Positions 1 to 5,446 of a DNA stretch of 6,630 nucleotides are shown here, one piece after another (within the stretch, counting starts at the first letter, position 1; each line of letters opens with the position of its first letter). Source of the DNA: Mayfieldus sp038329895 (GTDB lineage Bacteria > Actinomycetota > Thermoleophilia > Solirubrobacterales > 70-9); the NCBI GenBank assembly GCA_038329895.1, contig JBBQNM010000088.1, positions 1 to 6,630 on the forward strand, written 5' to 3'. Position numbers and translations under genes: made by a program. The notes under the pieces are model-generated. The model did no database searches. It saw only the letters and a list, made by a program, of their open reading frames with translations, and was not told the DNA's origin.

Positions 1-1
1 C

Positions 2-181
2 TTCGAGGCGACTCGCGACAACCTCAGCGGTGCCCTGCCGATCATTCTCGAACGAGCCGGCCTGATCGATGCTGCCGAGCGGGCGGGCCTGAGAACAATG
101 TTCGGCACCCTGGCTTTCTTCTGCGCCAAGCGCCCCGAGCAGTTCGGGCAGCCCACCGATCGGCCAGAGCAAGCGGCTTGA
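2..181 (+). CDS. Class I SAM-dependent methyltransferase, C-terminal fragment (5' end outside window)
   Basis: Reading from base 2 gives 59 codons ending in TGA at 179-181. The peptide begins FEATRDNLSG and contains GLIDAAERAG followed by RTMFGTLAFFCAKRP. That is the usual end of UbiE/Methyltransf_11-type proteins: a helix, a 'G(F/L)xDV.E' strand, then a 'T.FGTLAFY.A.KP' last strand. The SAM-binding motifs lie upstream of the window, so the substrate cannot be judged. The gene ends about 30 bp before a strong hairpin and converges on the minus-strand acetyltransferase gene. Family assignment rests on C-terminal resemblance only; any specific methyltransferase name would be a guess. Confidence 0.6.
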   Translation, partial: FEATRDNLSGALPIILERAGLIDAAERAGLRTMFGTLAFFCAKRPEQFGQPTDRPEQAA

Positions 182-213
182 GAGTCGCAGGTTTCCGGCT
201 TGCTGGCGGAGAA

Positions 214-245
214 GCGAACCGGCCCGGAGATCCGGGCCGGTTCGC
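214..245. terminator. Strong GC hairpin, probable (bidirectional) transcription terminator
   Basis: GCGAACCGGCCCGG (214-227) and its exact reverse complement (232-245) flank the 4-nt loop AGAT, a perfect 14-bp stem. No T-tract follows on either strand, which is common for terminators of high-GC actinobacteria. It lies just after the methyltransferase stop, between convergent genes, so it could end transcripts from both sides. A smaller hairpin follows at 303-318 (GCGGGA-TGCC-TCCCGC). I see no gene in the rest of the 182-433 gap. Confidence 0.75.
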
Positions 246-433
246 CATTGCTCAGTCGGGGTCGATCTATGGCCGTGGTGGCCGATTGGCCGGTTTAGGT
301 TGGCGGGATGCCTCCCGCAGGAGACGACGCCGTACCACCGGTCACTGTCGCGGCACTGGGGTGCGCCTTCCGCAATGCTGTTCTGAGTCCTAGCACGCTC
401 ATCGTCGATCCTGCTGTCGTCGCCGCTCGGCCG

Positions 434-1207
434 TCAGTCCTCTCGTCGCTCCCACAGGTTGACCGCACCGAGGCTGGTGAAGCCAAGCCCCTCGTAGATT
501 GACTTGGCGATCGCGGTGGACTGCAGGGAGGCAGTCACACAGCCGCGCTCGCGGGCATCGATCAAGGCATGGCGGACCAGCACCGAGGCCACGCCGCGTC
601 CGCGAGCCTCGGGCACGGTGCCGACCAGTGTGAAACCACAATCGTCATCGTTATCCACGGTGGCCAGGACGCCCAGGGGCTCGGAGTTGCCGTCGCGCGC
701 CAGGTAGACGTTGAAAGCCTTGAGCAGCTGCGGGAAGGCGTAAACCATGACGCCCGGCGGGAAGTCGTAGCTGCGAGCCAAGGCCAAATCGACGGCCGCA
801 AGCTCATCAGCAGGACCAAGCTGGAGTCCCTGATTGGTCGGTGCGTCAGCTAAGTCGTTGAGCTCAATGGCCATGCCCGCCGGCTTTGAGTCCAGCTGGT
901 GGCCGGCCTGCTCGAGCAATTTGGCCGCCTCCCGGTCAGCTTCGTGGACCCAGACGGCCCAGGCCGTCACGCCGGACTGCTGATACGCGTCAGTGAGCGC
1001 TGGGAGGCCAGCAGCTAGCTCTTCAGCGCTGTCGTAGGCAACGCAATTGAAGATCGAGCGAAAGGGAATGCCCGGAGCGATCGCGGCCGTGACCCCAGGC
1101 AGCTCCAAGACCTTGCCGTCGAGGGCCGCGGTGCCGAAGGCCACGCTGAATTCGTGCAGCGTCGCCTTCATCCCGTCTAGCAGCTCGTCGCGGTTCACCG
1201 TCGGCAA
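434..1207 (-). CDS. GNAT-family N-acetyltransferase
   Basis: A 257-residue protein whose C-terminal half is a GNAT fold. Motif A, the acetyl-CoA pyrophosphate loop, is at about residues 194-211, with VPEARGRGVASVLV carrying the R-G-R-G-V-A signature. Motif B, SIYEGLGF, is at about 236-243. The N-terminal 110 residues look like a second, degenerate GNAT-like domain (VTAWAVWVHEAD), an arrangement known in two-domain GNATs. The acceptor substrate is unknown. The start is TTG at 1207-1205; TAGGAG on the minus strand lies 4 nt before it. A GTG three codons later (MPT|V) is the alternative. The gene has its own 17-bp operator (1213-1229), and the TAGGAG ribosome-binding sequence lies inside that operator, so repressor binding and translation start are physically linked. 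It is the last minus-strand gene of the series and ends convergently with the methyltransferase. Confidence 0.88.
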   Translation of the reverse strand: MPTVNRDELLDGMKATLHEFSVAFGTAALDGKVLELPGVTAAIAPGIPFRSIFNCVAYDSAEELAAGLPALTDAYQQSGVTAWAVWVHEADREAAKLLEQAGHQLDSKPAGMAIELNDLADAPTNQGLQLGPADELAAVDLALARSYDFPPGVMVYAFPQLLKAFNVYLARDGNSEPLGVLATVDNDDDCGFTLVGTVPEARGRGVASVLVRHALIDARERGCVTASLQSTAIAKSIYEGLGFTSLGAVNLWERRED

Positions 1208-1212
1208 GGTAC

Positions 1213-1229
1213 TCCTACAGCTTGTCTGA
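1213..1229. promoter_or_regulatory. BlaI-type operator, site 1 (GNAT gene)
   Basis: TCCTAC-AGCTT-GTCTGA. The left half-site is the consensus; the right half (GTCTGA against GTAGGA) has two mismatches. It shares the 5-nt spacer of the other four sites. It ends 5 bp before the TTG start of the acetyltransferase and contains that gene's ribosome-binding sequence. Confidence 0.6.
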
Positions 1230-1273
1230 GGGGTCGCTTGAGCAGGGACGTTGTGGCTCGGAGGAACCGCGGG

Positions 1274-1570
1274 TCAATCGTGAAGCGAGCTACGTGGCGC
1301 CTTCTCACCTCGCCGAGCGCCCCAGATCAGCAGGGCTGCCACTGCCACCAACCCGGCCAGGGGGATTAAGCCAGCGAGCACCATCGTCACTCCCCCGCCC
1401 ATCTCCCCTGGGTGGCCGGCATGACCCGCCATGGCGCTAGAGGCTGACGCGGCCTGGGCGGCGGCGGGAGCAACCGCCACCAGCACGAGCGCCAATGCGG
1501 CGGCAGCGAGGCTGCGGCTTCCAAACAGGAACGCCCGGGCGACGGTGCACCTGTGGTAGGCCCTTGCCAC
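1274..1570 (-). CDS. Small exported His/Met-rich protein with C-terminal membrane anchor
   Basis: A 98-residue protein that I do not recognise as a named family. Residues 20-41 form a hydrophobic signal peptide ending in an A-x-A run (APAAAQA). Residues 46-58 are rich in His and Met (SAMAGHAGHPGEM). Residues 61-84 form a transmembrane helix, followed by a basic RR and a short cytoplasmic tail. The His/Met cluster would face outside the membrane and is typical of copper or other soft-metal ligands; that function is inferred from composition only. The start is GTG at 1570-1568, the only usual start in frame. The AGGAG at 1590-1586 (minus strand) is 15 nt away, unusually far, so the true start is uncertain. 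A dyad operator lies at 1587-1603. The gene is 66 bp upstream of the acetyltransferase, which has its own operator. Confidence 0.7.
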   Translation of the reverse strand: MARAYHRCTVARAFLFGSRSLAAAALALVLVAVAPAAAQAASASSAMAGHAGHPGEMGGGVTMVLAGLIPLAGLVAVAALLIWGARRGEKAPRSSLHD

Positions 1571-1579
1571 GTCGTGGCA
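1565..1579. repeat. 15-bp palindrome over the start codon of the His/Met-rich protein gene
   Basis: TGCCACG-T-CGTGGCA is a perfect 7-bp inverted repeat around one central base. It covers the GTG start at 1570-1568 and the gap to the AGGAG at 1590. It differs from the TCCTAC operator and could be a second protein-binding site or an mRNA element affecting initiation. Function unknown. Confidence 0.4.
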
Positions 1580-1586
1580 GCCTATC

Positions 1587-1603
1587 TCCTACGTCTTGTC
1601 GGA
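1587..1603. promoter_or_regulatory. BlaI-type operator, site 2 (His/Met-rich protein gene)
   Basis: TCCTAC-GTCTT-GTCGGA, one mismatch from the perfect 6-5-6 dyad. It lies 16 bp upstream of the proposed GTG start and carries an AGGAG on the minus strand at 1590-1586. Confidence 0.65.
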
Positions 1604-1638
1604 TGTCCTTGCAATCCCCGGCTTGTGCCAAACGCCTT

Positions 1639-1648
1639 CTGAGGGGTC
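1639..1648. repeat. Copy of the CTGAGGGGTC repeat
   Basis: The 10-mer CTGAGGGGTC occurs three times in the window, at 1226-1235, 1639-1648 and 2440-2449. On the minus strand this copy and the one at 2440 share a longer match, GGACCCCTCAG(C)AAGGC. The first copy overlaps the right half of operator site 1. Function unknown; chance is possible in GC-rich DNA. Confidence 0.35.
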
Positions 1649-1671
1649 CAGTCAGCAGGCGTGCCGAGCGC

Positions 1672-1884
1672 TCAGCCCGACAACAACGGGGCGACGACCA
1701 AGACCAGCAGCGAGCCTGCTGCCAGGACGCCGATCAAGATGCCGGCGAGATAGGCCAGCCAGCGTTGGCCCTCCCCGAGCCGGGCCCGGCCGGGCTTGGC
1801 TGCCTCGGTCCGCGCATTCGCGGTTTGTCAGCCGTCGATCCAGCGATAGACGTCGGCGGCGCGGCTCCAAAGGCGGTCGAACAA
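1672..1884 (-). pseudogene. Small single-pass membrane protein gene interrupted by an in-frame TGA
   Basis: A TTG start at 1884-1882 is preceded by AAGGAG (1900-1895) with a 10-nt gap. It reads 18 residues (MFDRLWSRAADVYRWIDG) and then TGA at 1830-1828. The same frame stays open for another 51 codons to TGA at 1674-1672. The second part has a charged stretch (about 10-20 residues after the stop) followed by a clear transmembrane helix beginning at WLAYLAGILIGVLAAG and ending APLLSG. No ATG, GTG or TTG in this frame lies between the stop and the helix, so the helix cannot be made separately from a usual start. The intact form would be about 70 residues with one membrane span near the C-terminus. 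The gene starts about 30 bp after the end of the broken thioredoxin gene, in the same direction. I know no family for it. A single-base change (for example from CGA or TGG) or a sequence error would explain the stop. Confidence 0.5.
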
Positions 1885-1913
1885 AATTGGCAGGCTCCTT
1901 CCCGGGCAAGCCG

Positions 1914-2543
1914 TTAGCGCGCGGTGCGCTGGGCTTCGCCGGAGATGAGACCGAGAACCCGTCCCGACCGCGTGGCCCCGACGCCTTCGGAGAGTGTCTG
2001 CGGGGAGATAGCGCCGATAAGGGGGCCGAACATTCGCCCGCGGGGATCGATGAAATAAGTCTCCGGAATGCCTGTGGCCCCATAACTGCGGGCCATCCCG
2101 TCACCCTGATCGCGGATCGTCGGGTAGTCGATCGCGTACTTGTCCAGAAAGGCGCAAGTATTGCCGGGCAGATCCTGCATGTTCGATGTAGAGGATGCCG
2201 CGATTGGCGTCGCGTCTCCAGCCGCGCTCGAGCACTGGAGCCTCGTCGCGGCACGGCTCACACCGTGAGGCCCAGAAATTGAACAGGATCGGCACGCCCA
2301 AGTGCCCACCCGAGAGCCGGACAGGGCCAACGATGGCGCGCTTGCCTGCTGATCAGCGACCAACTGGGGAAGCTGAAGCTCGGAGCCGACGTTGTCTTTC
2401 CCCCGGCGAGGTTCTGATGATGCGCTGATTCAGGCCTTGCTGAGGGGTCCGAACGTCAAAGGAGCGATAATCAAGCCAACCGCGAAAGAGCGAATGGAGA
2501 GGCCTGCACCGACCCCCGAGAATCCGTGGCTTGGGCAACGAGC
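1914..2543 (-). pseudogene. TlpA/CcmG-type thiol-disulfide oxidoreductase, frameshifted
   Basis: Pieces of one thioredoxin-fold protein lie in order in successive frames. A hydrophobic possible N-terminal anchor (RSFAVGLIIAPLTFGPLS) runs in the phase of the lgt stop until TGA at 2432-2430. A second frame gives GGKTTSAPSFSFP (to about 2366). A third begins after TGA 2355-2353 and gives AGKRAIVGPV, then VPILFNFWASRCEPC and ERGWRRDANRG (to about 2187). The last begins at MQDLPGNTCAFL (2180), continues through YAIDYPTIRD and TGIPETYFID, and stops with TAA at 1916-1914. The CxxC (CEPC) and the cis-Pro motif (GIPETYFID) are kept, but the usual Trp before the first Cys is Arg. Each frame change has the same sign (one extra or two missing bases). 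An intact protein would be about 200 residues, normal for a membrane-anchored periplasmic thioredoxin. The N-terminal start is not identifiable. It follows lgt directly in the same direction. Confidence 0.75.
2440..2449. repeat. Copy of the CTGAGGGGTC repeat
   Basis: Third copy of the 10-mer also at 1226-1235 and 1639-1648. It lies within the hydrophobic first segment of the thioredoxin remnant, near the first frame change. Confidence 0.3.
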
Positions 2544-3374
2544 TCAGGCGGCCGCCGCCTCGTTTCGCTTCGGCGGATTCTTGGCCTCCGCCGCCGACTT
2601 GCCGTGCCGTCTCGCCAGCCAGACAGCGCCAGTCACGGCCAAAACCATAAGCCCTAGGCTGGTGAGCTGGGCTTGGCGCAACCCCAAAGCCACGACAGGC
2701 GTGTCGCGGATGATGAAGAAGATCAGGAAGCGACCAGCGGAGTAGACAGCCACGGTCACGCACAAGAGAAGTCCTGGCGTGCGCAGGCGCTGGCCGAGGG
2801 GCCAAAGCATCGCGAGCATCCCCAGGGCCAGCAAGATCTCGTAAAAGGCACCGGACTGATAGGCGAGGTGGTTACTTGGCACGAACGCGCCTGGGTCGGT
2901 GTAGCGAAAACCCCACGGCGCAGTGGTGGCCGGTCCGTAATGCTCGCCATTGATCAGGTCTCCGATGCGTCCGACAGCCATACCTAGGGGAAAACCGGCG
3001 GCCAAGGCGTCGAGGTAAGAAAACGGCCGGTCGCGCCGCCAGAGATAAGCGGCGACTATGGGAACCCCGAGCAGGATCGCGCCATAGAAGGCGTAGCCCA
3101 TCCGACCCCGCCACGCCGATGGTGAGAGGAGGGCGCTCGGATCCGTTTGCAGCAGGTAGTAGAGACGAGCGCCCAGCATTCCGCTCAGCGCCAGGACGAC
3201 GATCGCGATGCGCAGGCGCTCGGATCTAAGGCCAAAGCGCTCTGCGTATCTGAGGGCGAGCCAGCCTCCGGCGAGGATGCCGAGGACGATCATCAGGCCA
3301 TGCCAGGCGAGACTGACCGGACCGACGTGAAACGTCGGCGGGATGCCGATCGTGATCGTCGCTCGGAAGAGCAC
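2544..3374 (-). CDS. lgt: Prolipoprotein diacylglyceryl transferase paralogue (Lgt family), divergent active-site motifs
   Basis: A 276-residue polytopic membrane protein of the Lgt family, which transfers diacylglycerol from phosphatidylglycerol to the lipobox cysteine of preprolipoproteins. Visible features are the N-terminal SLAWHGLMIVLGILAG, the signature GRIGDLINGEHYG (135-147), a late GRFLIFFIIRD segment (214-224), about seven hydrophobic segments, and a charged Ala/Lys-rich tail. Several usual family positions differ. The GR-x-GN-x-INGE signature has Asp instead of Asn at 139. The Arg-rich loop 'HGG' is YGA at 97-99. The usual HP-x-x-LYE is stretched to HLAYQSGAFYE (169-179). The Glu normally in GRFxxEF is missing. 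The membrane fold is unmistakable but catalytic competence is open. The start is GTG at 3374-3372, 3 nt after the stop of the CPVC gene, consistent with coupled translation. Its place beside redox genes suggests an accessory, regulon-specific copy rather than the housekeeping one. Confidence 0.88.
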   Translation of the reverse strand: MLFRATITIGIPPTFHVGPVSLAWHGLMIVLGILAGGWLALRYAERFGLRSERLRIAIVVLALSGMLGARLYYLLQTDPSALLSPSAWRGRMGYAFYGAILLGVPIVAAYLWRRDRPFSYLDALAAGFPLGMAVGRIGDLINGEHYGPATTAPWGFRYTDPGAFVPSNHLAYQSGAFYEILLALGMLAMLWPLGQRLRTPGLLLCVTVAVYSAGRFLIFFIIRDTPVVALGLRQAQLTSLGLMVLAVTGAVWLARRHGKSAAEAKNPPKRNEAAAA

Positions 3375-3387
3375 CGCCTAGGTGCTC
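3369..3387. repeat. 19-bp inverted repeat at the CPVC gene / lgt junction
   Basis: GAGCACC-GCCTA-GGTGCTC is a perfect 7-bp inverted repeat with a 5-nt spacer. It covers both the stop codon of the CPVC gene and the GTG start of lgt. In mRNA it could form a small hairpin that hides the lgt start until the preceding gene is translated. Lgt has no clear purine-rich ribosome-binding site of its own here, which fits coupling. The role is inferred. Confidence 0.4.
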
Positions 3388-3920
3388 GGCTCGACCGTGC
3401 TGCGGCTCGGCTGAATGCTGCAGGCTCGCCGCACCCAGCGTAGGCGGATTGCCAGTGCAACGCCGGCCAGCGCCAAGCCGGCGGCGCCAAGGTACGGCTG
3501 GATTGGCCCGAAGTAGGTGAGCGCTCCCGATACCCCCAGCAGGGCAACCACTAGCTTGTTGCAGACCGGACAGCCGACAGCGAGCAGGCCGAGAATACCG
3601 CCGCCGGCGCTAGCTCCGCCGATCCTGGCCCGCGCCGACCGGGGCAGGACATAGGTCGCCAACAAGGTTCCGGTCAGGATGCTGCTCGAGACCCAGAAGA
3701 AGTAGTTGCTGGGCCCGGCCGGGATCATGCGCACGAACCAGGGGTTGGGGATGACGTCTGTCGGTATCCCAAGCGCCACCGCGACCAGGGCTGTACCGAG
3801 TGCTGCGGCCGCGATGAAGCGCGGGCTTAGCCAGGGCGTGGCAACTTGCCGATCGGGGGCCATTGCTTGCTGGGGGGCGCGTTGCATGTCCTTATGAATC
3901 GCAGAGCCGAGGGCGGCCAT
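3378..3920 (-). CDS. Multi-pass membrane protein with CPVC motif, function unknown
   Basis: A 180-residue protein with about five hydrophobic segments: roughly 34-52, 72-92, 105-131 (split by the motif), and 138-160. A CPVC motif sits at 117-120 in the context LLAVGCPVCNKLVV. A C-x-x-C inside a membrane segment suggests thiol redox chemistry or soft-metal binding, as in membrane thiol oxidoreductases or Mer-type transporters. I do not recognise a named family. The ATG at 3920-3918 gives the longest product; an ATG at 3887-3885 (residue 12) is preceded by AAGGAC with a very short gap and is an alternative. A perfect operator dyad (3924-3940) ends 3 bp before the first ATG, so this gene probably heads a transcription unit running into lgt and the thioredoxin remnant. 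The cytoplasmic tail is basic and ends in a Ser/Thr-rich stretch. Confidence 0.78.
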   Translation of the reverse strand: MAALGSAIHKDMQRAPQQAMAPDRQVATPWLSPRFIAAAALGTALVAVALGIPTDVIPNPWFVRMIPAGPSNYFFWVSSSILTGTLLATYVLPRSARARIGGASAGGGILGLLAVGCPVCNKLVVALLGVSGALTYFGPIQPYLGAAGLALAGVALAIRLRWVRRACSIQPSRSTVEPST

Positions 3921-3923
3921 TAA

Positions 3924-3940
3924 TCCTACATGGCGTAGGA
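3924..3940. promoter_or_regulatory. BlaI-type operator, site 3 (CPVC gene–lgt–thioredoxin unit)
   Basis: TCCTAC-ATGGC-GTAGGA, a perfect 6-bp inverted repeat with a 5-nt spacer. It lies in the 57-bp gap between the M56 gene stop and the CPVC gene ATG, 3 bp from that ATG. This indicates independent control of the downstream unit despite the same direction as blaI–M56. Confidence 0.72.
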
Positions 3941-3977
3941 CAAGGGCCGAACAGCTGAAAGCCGCAGGTGCTGTAGT

Positions 3978-4943
3978 TCAGCGGTGACAAATGGGAGCGG
4001 CAGCGGGGCCCTGCATGCCGGCGATCCCAGCCTCGGCAATGCTCGGCGCGGCTACGGCCAGAGCGAAGACCAAAGCGATGAGCACCGCTGCCAGGCCGCG
4101 GCCGCCGATCTCGCCGAGAAGACCTGTCCGGGCCGCGCGGCGATTGAGCAAAAGGCCTAGACGGGCGGGCACAGCGTGACCGGCTAGTCCAGCGAGCGCC
4201 GGACCGGCCTGCGCGTCATCGCGCGCGGCCTTGCAGATCACGCTGGCGAGCGCCAGGGGGTTGCCGGTGCGTTCGACCGCGTACTCGTCCGCGTCCCGTT
4301 CAAGGTGAAAGTGGAGCTGGGCCAAGGCCTCCGCGCTTCCGGGAAGGACCCGCGCTGCAGCGAAGAGAACACGGCCAGTGACTACGAGGTAGGGGTGTCG
4401 GCGAACAATGTGGCCTCGTTCATGCTCCAGCCCCGCGACCAGTTCGTCCTCATCGAGCGTGGCTAGGGCTCCGGTGGACACGACAACGCTGGCGCCGCGA
4501 ATTCCAGCGGCGGCGACCACGACCTCCGGCCCGCCGATGATCACGCTCTGACGCGGACCAGCCCCCAAAGCGCTACGGCTCAACCAGCGCCGCACCGTAC
4601 GTCCCGCACGCCAGATCACAAATAGCGCAGAGATCACCGAAATGCCGATCGCCAGTCCCGGGACCAGCGCTGCGGCGTCCCCGAGGCGGTGCCCGGAAAA
4701 GCCGAGGTGGGTGGCGAAGAAGGGAACTATGGCGTGGACGCACCAGTGGGTAACGACCTGAAAGAGCTGTGTGGCAGGCACGTAGAGGACGACTGCCAGC
4801 GCGACCAAAAACACGAGCATCGCCCGAAGCGCGAGGACCGAGAGCCACACCGCGACACCGGTCATCGGCGAGAGGCTCGATCGGGGCAATAGGTGCGGAG
4901 CGATCGCGGCGGCGACCAAAGCTGCGACCAATAGCAACGTCAT
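3978..4943 (-). CDS. M56-family (BlaR1/MecR1-type) membrane zinc metallopeptidase without sensor domain
   Basis: A 321-residue integral membrane protease. Hydrophobic segments lie at about 2-20, 32-58, 93-112 and 284-303, with a possible further one at 185-200. The zinc motif HERGH (H-E-x-x-H, residues 174-178) sits in LVAGLEHERGHIVRRHP. A downstream ERDADEYAVE (215-224) supplies the probable third zinc ligand, Glu215. Characterised BlaR1/MecR1 relay an outside signal by cleaving the BlaI/MecI repressor. Those proteins have a further extracellular penicillin-binding domain of about 250 residues, absent here because the protein ends shortly after the last helix. The signal it detects is therefore unknown. 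The ATG at 4943-4941 overlaps the blaI stop (ATGA), showing translational coupling and supporting the pairing. Its promoter is probably the one in front of blaI. Confidence 0.9.
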   Translation of the reverse strand: MTLLLVAALVAAAIAPHLLPRSSLSPMTGVAVWLSVLALRAMLVFLVALAVVLYVPATQLFQVVTHWCVHAIVPFFATHLGFSGHRLGDAAALVPGLAIGISVISALFVIWRAGRTVRRWLSRSALGAGPRQSVIIGGPEVVVAAAGIRGASVVVSTGALATLDEDELVAGLEHERGHIVRRHPYLVVTGRVLFAAARVLPGSAEALAQLHFHLERDADEYAVERTGNPLALASVICKAARDDAQAGPALAGLAGHAVPARLGLLLNRRAARTGLLGEIGGRGLAAVLIALVFALAVAAPSIAEAGIAGMQGPAAAPICHR

Positions 4944-5338
4944 GGCTTGCTTCCGCGACGCTTGCGAGCCACCTGTTCGGCCAGTGCCTCGATCTCGTCG
5001 CGCTCCGCAGGGGCGAGATCGCCAACCAGCTTTGCCAGTGCCGAACGCCGAGCGTCCGCTGAGGCTTGCTGCAGGGTCTCACGCACCGAGCGCGAGTAGA
5101 AGTCGGCTTCGCTTACTCGCGCCTCATAGAGGATGACGTTGCGCTGTCGATGGCGCTCCAGCAGGCCACGATCGGCGAGGCGGTTGAGCACCGTCTGCAC
5201 CGTGGTGTAGGCGCCACGTTTGCCCGCCGGCAAGGCCCTGCGAACCTCCTCGACGCTTCCACGCCCCAAGCGCCACACGGCTCGCATCACCCCGAGCTGC
5301 AAGTCGCCTTGGAGCCGCATCGCCTTCTTTTGGGCCAT
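4940..5338 (-). CDS. blaI: BlaI/MecI/CopY-family transcriptional repressor
   Basis: A 132-residue winged-helix repressor of normal length for the family. Early LQLGVMRAVWRLG (13-25) corresponds to the family 'E..VM..lW' helix. AYTTVQTVLNRLADRG (43-58) is the recognition helix, with the T-V-x-x-x-L-x-R-L pattern characteristic of BlaI/MecI/CopY. The wing follows (LLERHRQRNVILYEA). The C-terminal helices (82-126) would form the dimer and carry the site cut by the partner protease; I cannot locate the exact scissile bond. It is followed with a 4-nt overlap by the M56 protease gene. A dyad operator (5348-5364) lies 9 bp before the ATG, implying autorepression. It is divergent from the M23 peptidase gene, which has its own operator in the shared intergenic region. 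The ligand, or whether the trigger is antibiotic, metal or redox stress, cannot be read from sequence. Confidence 0.92.
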   Translation of the reverse strand: MAQKKAMRLQGDLQLGVMRAVWRLGRGSVEEVRRALPAGKRGAYTTVQTVLNRLADRGLLERHRQRNVILYEARVSEADFYSRSVRETLQQASADARRSALAKLVGDLAPAERDEIEALAEQVARKRRGSKP

Positions 5339-5347
5339 CGCCCATCA

Positions 5348-5364
5348 GCCTACATTGCGTAGGA
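5348..5364. promoter_or_regulatory. BlaI-type operator, site 4 (blaI autoregulation)
   Basis: GCCTAC-ATTGC-GTAGGA, a perfect 5-bp inverted repeat (CCTAC/GTAGG) with the 5-nt spacer. It lies 9 bp upstream of the blaI ATG in the 165-bp divergent intergenic region. Confidence 0.72.
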
Positions 5365-5446
5365 GGGGACAACTCCCCGAGACCTCGCATCGAGCGCAAA
5401 GCGGCTTGCAAGGCGTCGGACCGGGAAGCGATGCCAGCCGAAGCTC

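Noticed and set aside
303..318. Second hairpin GCGGGA-TGCC-TCCCGC between the methyltransferase and GNAT genes
   Set aside because: Only 6 bp and common in GC-rich DNA; may add to termination but is too weak for a separate call.
1828..1830. In-frame TGA as a recoded selenocysteine or tryptophan codon
   Set aside because: I see no SECIS-like structure and no redox motif at the site, and other genes here use TGA as a normal stop.
1652..2254. Minus-strand open frame of 200 codons overlapping the thioredoxin remnant
   Set aside because: Arg/Pro-rich and motif-free; the CEPC, PETYFID and membrane-helix segments lie in other frames.
1596..2282. Long plus-strand open frame (228 codons)
   Set aside because: Arg/Pro/Ser-rich product with no motif, antisense to the thioredoxin remnant, whose conserved motifs show the coding strand is minus. 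A product of GC-rich sequence.
503..4910. GCGATCGC at several places (near 504, 1078, 4902)
   Set aside because: Only a few copies, partly inside coding regions, and expected in GC-rich DNA.
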